A program made the position numbers and the translations under genes. A DNA stretch of 33,674 nt from a virus, in the IMG/VR virus record IMGVR_UViG_3300024513_000051, positions 1-33,674 of that record; one strand, given 5' to 3'. The notes beneath the pieces are model-generated. The model searched no databases and was not told the DNA's origin. It saw nothing but the letters and a program-made list of their open reading frames with translations. Below, piece after piece: positions 17,176-23,894 of the stretch. How positions within the stretch are numbered: position 1 is the stretch's first letter; every line of letters starts with the position of its first letter.

Positions 17176-17631
17176 TTAATTGAAATTATCTATCGCTACA
17201 CCACCATCATAAACAGATGTCCACGAGTTGGTGTTATAGGATCCCCCCTCTACAGGAGACCCTTGTGGATCATTAAAACTACCCGCACTAACAAACTGAG
17301 AAACAATAAAACCAGTTCCATCGATAGCAGTATCATGGATATGCTGTGGAAGATTTAATGTATCATCAATTGCTGCTAGAGTAATCCATGATCCAGAATA
17401 ATAAACATTAATTCTTGATGTTAATTCATCAAGCCACATATCACCATCTTCTGGTGATTGGGGAGCGGTGGATCCGACATAGGTGCTGCCAACTACTGAA
17501 TCGACATATGCCTTAGTAGCAGCATGTGTATCTAGCGTAGGTTCTCCTACTGTTACAGATCCTCCGAAACTACCGCCGTTAGTTACGACTAGTCCGTTTT
17601 TGACCTTGAAGTCTTTATCTACTGTTGCCAA
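17176..17631 (-). CDS. Short tail fibre-like protein with TTG start
   Basis: A 151-residue protein whose first 15 residues (MATVDKDFKVKNGLV) match the start of the neighbouring fibre at 17664-19457. This supports the unusual TTG start at 17631, which is preceded by GAGGGAG. A DTHAATKAYVDSVVG segment (33-47), a common fibre motif, is followed by GDMWLDELTSRINVYYSGSWI (63-83), typical of small fibre or whisker proteins. It probably shares an attachment point on the virion with its long paralogue. Confidence 0.7.
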   Translation of the reverse strand: MATVDKDFKVKNGLVVTNGGSFGGSVTVGEPTLDTHAATKAYVDSVVGSTYVGSTAPQSPEDGDMWLDELTSRINVYYSGSWITLAAIDDTLNLPQHIHDTAIDGTGFIVSQFVSAGSFNDPQGSPVEGGSYNTNSWTSVYDGGVAIDNFN

Positions 17632-17663
17632 GATCCACCACTCCCTCTTTTATTTATTTTTTA

Positions 17664-19457
17664 TTACTTTAAAAGTGTTCCGATAGCAGCAACTGTTGAG
17701 TTGTTGTTAGCGGTTGTAACACGAAGACGAACATCATTTCCAGAAACATCTGCTGAAACTGATCCAAGAGAACCGTTTGTTCCAACCATTGCGTATTCTG
17801 TAACTGCTATGTTATCTGATGTGTCAAGTGTCAAGATAACCTTTGAAACCTCTGTATGAGATCCATTGGCAATCTTTACAAGGAATTCAGCAGAACGATA
17901 ATCTGCCTTAGCCCATGAGACTGCTGTGTTTGTGCTTGCAGTTGCAACAGATGCTTCTGCTGCTACCTGCTTTGCAACTGATGCAATCTCTACTGCTGGG
18001 AAGTCTGGAGTAACTGCTTCAAGAGCAGAAACTGCACGAGCATCTGTGAAGTAAAGATTTGATGAACCTTCATCAAGATCATCTGTATCAGAATCTGCAA
18101 CACCATTTTCTGCTGTGATTGTAAGACCACCATTACCTGTACCAGTAATTGTGATATTTGTTAGGTTAGCAGTTGTAAGAAGTGCTGCTGCTGAGTCCTT
18201 AGCACGACCATCTGTGAAGTAAAGGTTATTTGAACCTTCTTCAATATCGTCTGTATCAAGGGCATCAATTGCTGAAGAAATTGCAGAGTTACGATCTGAA
18301 ACTTCTTGAGAAATAGCATTTGCTAAGTCTGTTGCGCTTGATGAATCAAGATCTGCAATTGCTGAAGCGATTGCGTCATTTCGATCATTTACTTCGTCAG
18401 CGATTGCTGAGTTGATTGCACTATTGCGATTTGTAACTTCAGTTGAAATTGCTGAAGAAATCGCAGAGTTGCGGTCTGAAACTTCTTGAGAAATTGCAGA
18501 GTTTGTATATGAATTTGCACTAGATTCTGCTGTTGAGGCATAACCCTGTGCTGCTGAGTCAAGATCTGAGATTTCTGAATTTACATAAGTAATGTCAGCC
18601 TTAAGTGCAAGGTTGTTTGTTACTGATACTGCAAAGTTCTCATCATCTGCAATTGCTGCAGCCAACTCGTTGAGGGTATCAAGAAGTCCTGGTGCACCAT
18701 CTACAAGATCTGAAATCTTTTCATCTGTATAATCGTTAGCCTCTTGCTTTGCTGTTGCAATAGCAGAGTTACGATTTGTAACCTCTGTAGAAATTGCTGA
18801 ACTGATTGCATTGTCACGATCTGTTACTTCTGTTGAAATAGCAGATGAGATTGCTGAATTGCGGTCAAGAACTTCTTGTGATACTGCATCGTCTGTGTAA
18901 GAATTTGCTGAAGATGCTGCTGCGTTAGCCTTGTTTGTAGCATCTGTTGCTGCTGTAGCAAGAGCATCAAGAATTTCAGCATCTGTGTAGTCTTCTGCAT
19001 CTGAAAGGGCTGCGTTAGCCTTTGTAGTTGCATCTGATGCTGCTGCATCAATTGCTTCTTGCTTTGCTGTAGCAACTTCTGCATCTGTTGCAAAATCACC
19101 ATCAAGGGTTGTTGAGATTTGTACGTTTGCTGTACCATCAAAAGATACAGAACCTGTTACATCTCCTGTTAATTCAATTGTACGTGCAGTCTCAAGTGCT
19201 GTTGCTGTATCTGCATTACCAGTTACATCACCAACGAGATCTGCTGTAATTGTACCTGCAGCAAAATCTCCTGAACCATCACGCTTTACAACTGAGTTAG
19301 GTGTGTTAGCAGAAGTTGATGTTCCGCCAATAAGACCGACAATATAGTCTTGGTCATCTTGCTTCTTAGTAAGAATGTCATGATTATTTACTGTGGCTGT
19401 TGTGCCTTCAACAATGAGACCATTCTTTACTTTAAAGTCTTTAGTTACTGTTGCCAT
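17664..19457 (-). CDS. Long tail fibre protein with coiled-coil repeats
   Basis: A 597-residue fibre starting MATVTKDFKVKNGLIVEG. The head is followed by a GDVTGNADTATALETARTI strand repeat (about 75-93), then many copies of a SQEVxDRNSAISSAI-type helical unit (roughly 195-390) that should form a trimeric coiled coil, and two NLYFTDGRAKDS / NLYFTDARAVSA units. The last 100 residues are a beta domain also present, free-standing, in the next gene at 19474-19920. AAGGAGAT lies upstream of the ATG. It is probably a receptor-binding or spacer fibre. Confidence 0.8.
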   Translation of the reverse strand: MATVTKDFKVKNGLIVEGTTATVNNHDILTKKQDDQDYIVGLIGGTSTSANTPNSVVKRDGSGDFAAGTITADLVGDVTGNADTATALETARTIELTGDVTGSVSFDGTANVQISTTLDGDFATDAEVATAKQEAIDAAASDATTKANAALSDAEDYTDAEILDALATAATDATNKANAAASSANSYTDDAVSQEVLDRNSAISSAISTEVTDRDNAISSAISTEVTNRNSAIATAKQEANDYTDEKISDLVDGAPGLLDTLNELAAAIADDENFAVSVTNNLALKADITYVNSEISDLDSAAQGYASTAESSANSYTNSAISQEVSDRNSAISSAISTEVTNRNSAINSAIADEVNDRNDAIASAIADLDSSSATDLANAISQEVSDRNSAISSAIDALDTDDIEEGSNNLYFTDGRAKDSAAALLTTANLTNITITGTGNGGLTITAENGVADSDTDDLDEGSSNLYFTDARAVSALEAVTPDFPAVEIASVAKQVAAEASVATASTNTAVSWAKADYRSAEFLVKIANGSHTEVSKVILTLDTSDNIAVTEYAMVGTNGSLGSVSADVSGNDVRLRVTTANNNSTVAAIGTLLK

Positions 19458-19473
19458 TTTTTATATCTCCTTT

Positions 19474-19920
19474 TTATGCCTTAAGTCCAATACGTGCATA
19501 ACGTACAGTGACTGGCTTAATTGTTGGGTCTGGTGTAACAGTTAAAGAAACTGTATTTCCTACCCTAGAGACGCTAATGGTGCCAATATTCCCATCGTTG
19601 TCTATTGTTCCATACTCAGAGACGTTTACATTTGAACCGTCTACAAGAATGGTCAATTCTGTTGCGTAAAACTTGTTATCTCCATTTGTTATCTTTGCAA
19701 TGGAAACAAGATATTTAACCATACGCCATTCAGTCGCATCAAAGTTATCAACGACTGTTGGATTTTCAATGCCTGTAATTGTATTTTCATTATTACCAGC
19801 AGAGCCAAGTTCGTTACTTGCTCCTGCAAGGGTATCAATTAAGTCCTCATAGTCTTGCTGACTAGGACGATCACCTGTTTGAAATTTGCTCTTTACTGCA
19901 GCAACTGATAATTTGGCCAT
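19474..19920 (-). CDS. Small virion protein sharing the C-terminal domain of the long fibre
   Basis: A 148-residue protein. Residues 1-40 (MAKLSVAAVKSKFQTGDRPS) are a short phage-type N-terminal region. Residues about 65-148 (KYLVSIAKITNGDNKFYATE, then VNVSEYGTIDNDGNIGTISV) match the pattern of FLVKIANGSHTEVSKVILTL / IAVTEYAMVGTNGSLGSVSA at the end of the 17664-19457 fibre. It is thus a detached copy of that beta domain, perhaps a tip or assembly partner. AAAGGAG lies upstream, but a TATAAT box ends six bases before the ATG, so either a led or a leaderless mRNA is possible. Confidence 0.7.
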   Translation of the reverse strand: MAKLSVAAVKSKFQTGDRPSQQDYEDLIDTLAGASNELGSAGNNENTITGIENPTVVDNFDATEWRMVKYLVSIAKITNGDNKFYATELTILVDGSNVNVSEYGTIDNDGNIGTISVSRVGNTVSLTVTPDPTIKPVTVRYARIGLKA

Positions 19921-19926
19921 GTCGTT

Positions 19927-19932
19927 ATTATA
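19927..19932 (-). promoter_or_regulatory. -10 box placed for a leaderless start at 19920
   Basis: The minus strand reads TATAAT, then six bases, then ATG. It lacks the extended TG. An AAAGGAG overlaps the region just upstream, so this may instead be a ribosome-site spacer that happens to match. Confidence 0.35.
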
Positions 19933-19952
19933 ACTCCTTTTTTGTATATTTT

Positions 19953-20177
19953 TTATAGGATATAGTTATTAAACCCAATAACAGCAATACCAATTCCTGC
20001 TGGGTTTGTTTGACTATATCCTGGAACCATTATGTTGGTAAACTTTACCCTAAATGGTAGAACTTCATTTATCTTTACTGTTCTATTATCATTAGCAACG
20101 TTTATGATGGCATATGAGATAGCATTAATTGCACGTAGTTTATTTTTATTGTTATCTAATACGACTGCTGATGCCAC
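19953..20177 (-). CDS. Hypothetical small virion-like protein, 74 residues
   Basis: Starts MASAVVLDNNKNKLRAINAI. It is beta-prone, with no membrane segment or cysteine, and ends in VIGFNNYIL. It lies between a baseplate-like protein (start overlapping that gene's stop) and a fibre-domain protein, so a minor structural role is likely. I recognise no family. Confidence 0.55.
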   Translation of the reverse strand: MASAVVLDNNKNKLRAINAISYAIINVANDNRTVKINEVLPFRVKFTNIMVPGYSQTNPAGIGIAVIGFNNYIL

Positions 20178-20581
20178 TAGTTTGTAACGTCTTCGATAAC
20201 TACCATGCTACCTTGAGCAACTGTCCAAACCAGATCAGTGGTTGATAGTTCGATATCAAAGATGTCTCCTGTTTCTAAAATTGCAGATTGTTCAGAAGAC
20301 AGAAATACTGTAAACTCTCCAGGTAGGTCGTCTGGATCTGCTGATGGTGTTAATGTTAGTATTAATGTTGCATCATCTGTTATTTTGCCAGACTCTGCTG
20401 CATTGTTTGGTCTTTTAATCTCCATATCAATAGTCCAGTCTGGAATATTTAATGGTTGCTTTACATCGTCTGTAACATATACTTTAAATGAGGCAGTGTC
20501 ACCTCTAACTACCGTCCAATTTACTGTTGGAGGTTTATTTCCTACGTCGTATGAAGATGCTGATCCACGAAGATTTGCCAT
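20177..20581 (-). CDS. Baseplate upper protein-like (RGDT family), copy 1
   Basis: A 134-residue beta-sandwich protein. VNWTVVRGDTASFKVYVTDD (residues 19-38), then IPDWTIDMEIKRP, is the pattern of the BppU N-terminal/immunoglobulin-like baseplate domain. Two further members of this type lie at 28385-28816 and 30389-30769. It probably sits at the baseplate-fibre junction. There is no Shine-Dalgarno; a TGG-TATAAT box ends six bases before the ATG. Confidence 0.65.
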   Translation of the reverse strand: MANLRGSASSYDVGNKPPTVNWTVVRGDTASFKVYVTDDVKQPLNIPDWTIDMEIKRPNNAAESGKITDDATLILTLTPSADPDDLPGEFTVFLSSEQSAILETGDIFDIELSTTDLVWTVAQGSMVVIEDVTN

Positions 20582-20587
20582 GTTGTG

Positions 20588-20596
20588 ATTATACCA
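20588..20596 (-). promoter_or_regulatory. Extended -10 promoter, leaderless start at 20581
   Basis: The minus strand reads TGG-TATAAT, six bases, ATG. It fills nearly the whole 18-base gap after the upstream gene's stop. Confidence 0.55.
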
Positions 20597-20599
20597 TAA

Positions 20600-21115
20600 T
20601 TAAGCGAGACCAGCCTTGAGTGCTCCCCAAGTACCGTTGCCCTTTGCCTGAATAACAATTACACCAGTTGATGCATTTGAGACTGCTACAATTCCGATTG
20701 CGCCACCTGTGACGGTAGTTGTAAGAGATCCAGACGAATTGACATATAATAATTCTCCTACTGAAAAACCACTGGTATTTACATTTGTCAAAACACCAGC
20801 AACCACTACTTCTCCACTATCTCCATTATTCAGAGATGTTTTTGTTAAACCAAGAAATGGTTTGTTATCTGATAAATCTGATGTAAATAATGAGATTGTA
20901 GTTTTATTATTTGTGTGTCCAGTTGCATATACTGGTTTGGCTGCACCTATAGTTGAGCCTGAGTTATTTATTACCTTTACCCGCACATTTGAGGCATCAA
21001 GAGAGGAAATAGCATCATCAACATCATCTGCTAGTTTTTTGATATCATTATGCACATTCACAGAATCCGTAGATTCTGGGTATGATAAGCCATAATTGTT
21101 TGTTATTTCAGCCAT
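20600..21115 (-). CDS. Virion protein, decoration or fibre-like
   Basis: A 171-residue protein: a short helical N terminus (DSVNVHNDIKKLADDVDDAISSL, about 18-40) followed by a repeated beta pattern (VRVKVINNSGSTIGAAKPVY, then GEVVVAGVLTNVNTSGFSVG and LLYVNSSGSLTTT). This layout is common in fibre-associated and capsid-decoration proteins; I cannot name the family. It is the first gene of the leftward run below the lysis cassette, with a TGA-TATAAT box eight bases before the ATG and no ribosome site. Confidence 0.65.
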   Translation of the reverse strand: MAEITNNYGLSYPESTDSVNVHNDIKKLADDVDDAISSLDASNVRVKVINNSGSTIGAAKPVYATGHTNNKTTISLFTSDLSDNKPFLGLTKTSLNNGDSGEVVVAGVLTNVNTSGFSVGELLYVNSSGSLTTTVTGGAIGIVAVSNASTGVIVIQAKGNGTWGALKAGLA

Positions 21116-21123
21116 AGAACATC

Positions 21124-21132
21124 ATTATATCA
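21124..21132 (-). promoter_or_regulatory. Leftward extended -10 promoter of the fibre operon
   Basis: The minus strand reads TGA-TATAAT eight bases before the ATG at 21115. TTGAGA (21151-21156, minus strand) lies 18 bases upstream as a -35. It is back to back with the rightward lysis promoter in a 107-base divergent region. Confidence 0.6.
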
Positions 21133-21136
21133 TTAT

Positions 21137-21166
21137 TTGACTAAAGGTCTCAAAGTATGTTATACT
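21137..21166 (+). promoter_or_regulatory. Rightward promoter of the lysis gene
   Basis: TTGACT (21137-21142), an 18-base spacer, and TATACT (21161-21166) match the sigma-70 consensus at five of six positions each. Predicted start is near 21173, at the foot of a leader hairpin. Confidence 0.7.
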
Positions 21167-21171
21167 AGGAA

Positions 21172-21204
21172 GTAATGTGGCACCCTTTAACAAGGTGTCA
21201 TTAC
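21172..21204 (+). promoter_or_regulatory. 5'-leader stem-loop of the lysis mRNA
   Basis: GTAATG-TG-GCACC (21172-21184) pairs with GGTGTCATTAC (21194-21204), leaving a two-base bulge, one G-U pair and a nine-base loop. It starts at the predicted +1 and ends six bases before AAGGAGG, so it would sit at the very 5' end of the mRNA, perhaps as a stability hairpin. Confidence 0.55.
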
Positions 21205-21222
21205 GTTTCTAAGGAGGAAACT

Positions 21223-21786
21223 ATGATTAACTTTATGAATAATAATAGGCAAATCATTGGTACACTCAGCATATTGGCGATGTTTGGCGTTTGGTCAAAT
21301 GCCGCTAATGCTTCTGAAAACCGATCAAACGATAGTAGTGCTGTCGTGCTGGAAGCAACAATCGAGGCCACGGAAGTGGCCAAAACTGTTTCTAAGGCTA
21401 AAGAAGATCAGTTAGAAAAATACAAAAACGCTGTAAATCTATCTGACAAAGACCTCAAGCACCTACTTCATTTAGTAGGCTTTGAAGGTCAAAATCTAAG
21501 GGAGGCCTGGGCTATTGCTAAGAAAGAATCTGGCGGTAGACCAATGGCACTAAACCTTAGCAAAAGAACTGGAGATAGTTCTTATGGCTTATTTCAAATA
21601 AATATGATTGGCGACCTTGGTCCTGAACGTAGAGATAAGTTTAATTTAGAGTCTAATGTGGAACTTTTTAACCCCGTCTTAAATGCAGAGATTGCATTTC
21701 ATATGTCTAAGGGTGGAGAAGATTGGACAGCCTGGAAAGGTATAACTCCACGAACAAAGCAATTGATGAAGAAGTATCCTAATTAA
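21223..21786 (+). CDS. Secreted lysozyme/transglycosylase-like lysis protein
   Basis: A 187-residue cell-wall hydrolase that probably cleaves peptidoglycan glycan chains. Residues 1-30 are a signal peptide (hydrophobic IIGTLSILAMFGVW, likely cut after ANA). The catalytic domain is SLT/lysozyme-like: AWAIAKKESGG with E102 as the probable catalytic acid, GDSSYGLFQIN (117-127), then NPVLNAEIAFHMSK and WTAWKGI. A charged helical linker (45-70) precedes it. AAGGAGG sits five bases before the ATG, which is preferred over the in-frame ATG upstream at 21175. It has its own promoter and terminator and runs against the surrounding genes. It could be the endolysin or a late-acting exolysin. Confidence 0.82.
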   Translation: MINFMNNNRQIIGTLSILAMFGVWSNAANASENRSNDSSAVVLEATIEATEVAKTVSKAKEDQLEKYKNAVNLSDKDLKHLLHLVGFEGQNLREAWAIAKKESGGRPMALNLSKRTGDSSYGLFQINMIGDLGPERRDKFNLESNVELFNPVLNAEIAFHMSKGGEDWTAWKGITPRTKQLMKKYPN

Positions 21787-22713
21787 TTAATTAAGATATA
21801 GGGGCTTGATATGGAGTTTACGCTCGAAATCAAGCCCCGTTTCTTTTTGTAAAGCCCTATACTCTTCCATATGATCTTGAATTCCATAAACTCCAAGGTC
21901 CTTTCCATGAAATAAAGCATTTACTCTGTGTCGAGCAGCCCTATCTCTAATCCCCCAAGTCTGATCATCTAACCAATGAAAGTTTCTTCTGCCATTATCT
22001 CTATCATAGTTTGTCCATATTGCATTAATGGGTGGGGCAACTAACTTAGTGCCAGAAACAGTTAATCTAATTCCTAAAGTTATCTCTTCTCCTAAAAAGT
22101 ACATATAAGGATCATAAGGGGCCTTTAAGAATCCCTTGCTGCTTCCAAAAGCGAAGTTTGCACAAAAACCATATACTTGATCACCATATTCTAAATCTTC
22201 AATGTCATGCCATCTTAATAAGTATAGGTACTCTATTTCATCCCATACTGGTATGACTTTATGTAATGTGTTGTTGGTTAGGTCTATAACATCTTTTCCA
22301 TTTCCATCTTCGTCCCATTCAATTTTAAATCCGTGAGGGTACTTAGTGAAAATATAATCTGATCCCCACTTTGAAGAGCATTTTTGATAATAATCAATTA
22401 AGGTTGTATCCCAATTGTTTGATGCACGTGAATGAGAATCTGTATGTAAAAAATATTTATATTTTTCTGATAATAAGGAATTTGCTAAGTGTCTGCCAGA
22501 ACATGCGCCTTCTGCTAAACGATGATCTATTTTATTATAATTAATTTGATCGTCTGGAATAAAAGAAAAATCAAAATCTGTTTCTGGACCTTCATGCGAA
22601 ACTAAAGAAAAAAATAAACGCTCTTTATGTTGTGCATTATAATAAAAACTTTTTACAGTATTAATTAAATCTGGGTCACGATATGCTGCTAGACTTACAA
22701 ATATTTTATCCAT
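21787..22713 (-). CDS. GT60-like (GlcNAc-transferase family) glycosyltransferase
   Basis: A 308-residue protein matching the Pfam GlcNAc family (CAZy GT60). IFVSLAAYRDPDLINTVKSF opens the nucleotide-sugar fold; GACSGRHLANSLL (about 69-81) and FLHTDSHSRASNNWDTTLID (88-107) hold the DxH-type metal motif; GEEITLGIRLTVSGTKLVAP (208-227) is the second hallmark. Eukaryotic members, such as the Dictyostelium Skp1 enzyme, add GlcNAc to hydroxyproline. Here the gene follows a 2OG oxygenase by 2 bases, downstream of a Pro-rich virion-like protein gene. The sugar donor and acceptor are unknown. It has no strong ribosome site and is probably coupled to the gene before it. Its last codons contain the lysis-gene terminator of the other strand. 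Confidence 0.82.
   Translation of the reverse strand: MDKIFVSLAAYRDPDLINTVKSFYYNAQHKERLFFSLVSHEGPETDFDFSFIPDDQINYNKIDHRLAEGACSGRHLANSLLSEKYKYFLHTDSHSRASNNWDTTLIDYYQKCSSKWGSDYIFTKYPHGFKIEWDEDGNGKDVIDLTNNTLHKVIPVWDEIEYLYLLRWHDIEDLEYGDQVYGFCANFAFGSSKGFLKAPYDPYMYFLGEEITLGIRLTVSGTKLVAPPINAIWTNYDRDNGRRNFHWLDDQTWGIRDRAARHRVNALFHGKDLGVYGIQDHMEEYRALQKETGLDFERKLHIKPLYLN
21801..21849 (+). terminator. Rho-independent terminator of the lysis gene
   Basis: A perfect ten-base stem (GGGGCTTGAT at 21801-21810 with ATCAAGCCCC at 21829-21838), an 18-base loop, and a U-rich tail (GTTTCTTTTTG). It lies 14 bases after the lysin stop, wholly inside the 3' end of the opposite-strand glycosyltransferase gene. Confidence 0.85.
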
Positions 22714-22715
22714 AA

Positions 22716-23264
22716 TTACATCATACCCTTATTTTTATCAGCCCTAATATGAGTATATAGATAGTCGGGACCTTGTGTAAAATACCAATGATCTGGTTTG
22801 CAATAAAATAAAAATATATTACAAACCATATTTTTATCAGGATCTGGAAACTCTTCTCGCCAATGTTCTAAATCATTTCCGTATGTAAATAATGCATCAT
22901 TTTCTTCAAGCAAATATGGCTTACCCTCTACCCATAACTCCCATGGTGTTTTTTGAAATACTGAAAAGTTTATGTGATATGTACAGGCATTATCATCTCT
23001 ATGTTTCCAGAGTTTTGCCTCTTTACCCTCGTAAATTGACATTAGGCACCAAGATGGGAGTATGTCTTCTTCTTCAAAATATTCTCTTGCTAAATCTAAT
23101 AATTTTTCATGTAACTCTTTAAGTTCTGGAGTATTTGCCCATTGATGTCTTCCAAATGCTTCATCATAGTTTGGATAATTTATCCACATATTCATTGCAT
23201 ATTTTTGTATTTTGGTTAATTCTTCTTTTGGTAAAATATTATTAATTATAAAAGATTCTTTCAT
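22716..23264 (-). CDS. 2OG-Fe(II) oxygenase paired with the glycosyltransferase
   Basis: A compact 182-residue oxygenase of a different branch from the clustered ones. H88-R-D90 and H134 (in DLEHWREEFP) are the iron ligands, and K144, ten residues after H134, is the likely 2OG anchor. It lacks the LNDDYEGG hallmark and has TYHINFSVFQKTPWELWVEG in its place. The LEHWRE pattern is known to me from phage 2OG proteins. Only two bases separate it from the glycosyltransferase, so the two are made together. The upstream zinc-protein gene's last codons (GGAAAGTGG) appear to supply its ribosome site. Confidence 0.8.
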   Translation of the reverse strand: MKESFIINNILPKEELTKIQKYAMNMWINYPNYDEAFGRHQWANTPELKELHEKLLDLAREYFEEEDILPSWCLMSIYEGKEAKLWKHRDDNACTYHINFSVFQKTPWELWVEGKPYLLEENDALFTYGNDLEHWREEFPDPDKNMVCNIFLFYCKPDHWYFTQGPDYLYTHIRADKNKGMM

Positions 23265-23265
23265 A

Positions 23266-23496
23266 TTACCACTTTCCTAATGGACATGCCGCTTTTTCTA
23301 GTTTAGTTTTACCAGGCATAAAACAACCGCACTCTTTACATTGTCTAGTTAATTTAATTAATTTTGGGCATGCTTTACAAATTTCGTATCTTGAGGTTGC
23401 TTTTTCTTCACTGGCCCACTCTGTATTAGGATTAACTAAATCCCATGGCCTTGTTTCACCAAGTTTTTCTTTATATTTTTCCCATTCGCTTTTCAT
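23266..23496 (-). CDS. Small Cys-rich zinc-ribbon-like protein (copy 1)
   Basis: A 76-residue protein with CKACPKLIKLTRQCKECGCF (40-59) and ACPLGKW at the end: the six-cysteine C-x2-C...C-x2-C-x-C...C pattern of a small phage family (DUF6171-like, from memory). It probably binds zinc; function unknown. A second copy lies at 32761-32964 on the other strand. In both, a 2OG oxygenase follows within two genes. The start overlaps the upstream stop (TAATG). Confidence 0.7.
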   Translation of the reverse strand: MKSEWEKYKEKLGETRPWDLVNPNTEWASEEKATSRYEICKACPKLIKLTRQCKECGCFMPGKTKLEKAACPLGKW

Positions 23497-23678
23497 TAAT
23501 TAGAACTTTCTGTAATATATGTATCGCCTATGACAATTTCAGTTTCTGGAGTTACCTCAATAATATTAATACCTTCAATCAAAGCCTCTTGTAGTGGCAA
23601 AAATCTGTCTGTTCCAGGAACAAGAATATCTCCAACAATGTCTTCGCCTACAACAAAAATAAATTTTTTAGTTGCCAT
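23496..23678 (-). CDS. Hypothetical 60-residue protein
   Basis: Starts MATKKFIFVVGEDIVGDILV. It is beta-prone with many Ile/Val/Glu residues, no cysteines and no membrane segment, and resembles small phage baseplate or fibre-associated proteins. I choose ATG 23678 (GGGAGG upstream) over a longer ATG frame from 23714 because the longer version would lie mostly within the upstream gene. The start overlaps that gene's end by 11 bases. Confidence 0.55.
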   Translation of the reverse strand: MATKKFIFVVGEDIVGDILVPGTDRFLPLQEALIEGINIIEVTPETEIVIGDTYITESSN

Positions 23679-23862
23679 TATTGATAGCCTCCCCATTAAT
23701 ATATTTCCATCCAATAGTCGCCTGAGATGTCACATCTACTTCTACTATTTGTGGAGATGATAAAAGTCCAGCAACGGTTCCTTGATCGGTAATTACCTCG
23801 TCATTAAATGGTAGTACCGCAACAACAATATTATTATTGTTAGTAAATATTATTTTTCGCAT
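23668..23862 (-). CDS. Hypothetical 64-residue protein
   Basis: Starts MRKIIFTNNNNIVVAVLPFN. Beta-prone; function unknown. TAAGGAGAG is a strong ribosome site before the ATG, and TATGAT lies just after the stop of the upstream Pro-rich gene as a possible -10. Together with the next two genes it leads into the oxygenase-glycosyltransferase pair. Confidence 0.55.
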   Translation of the reverse strand: MRKIIFTNNNNIVVAVLPFNDEVITDQGTVAGLLSSPQIVEVDVTSQATIGWKYINGEAINNGN

Positions 23863-23894
23863 TAATAACTCTCCTTAGAAAAGTTTATCATACT

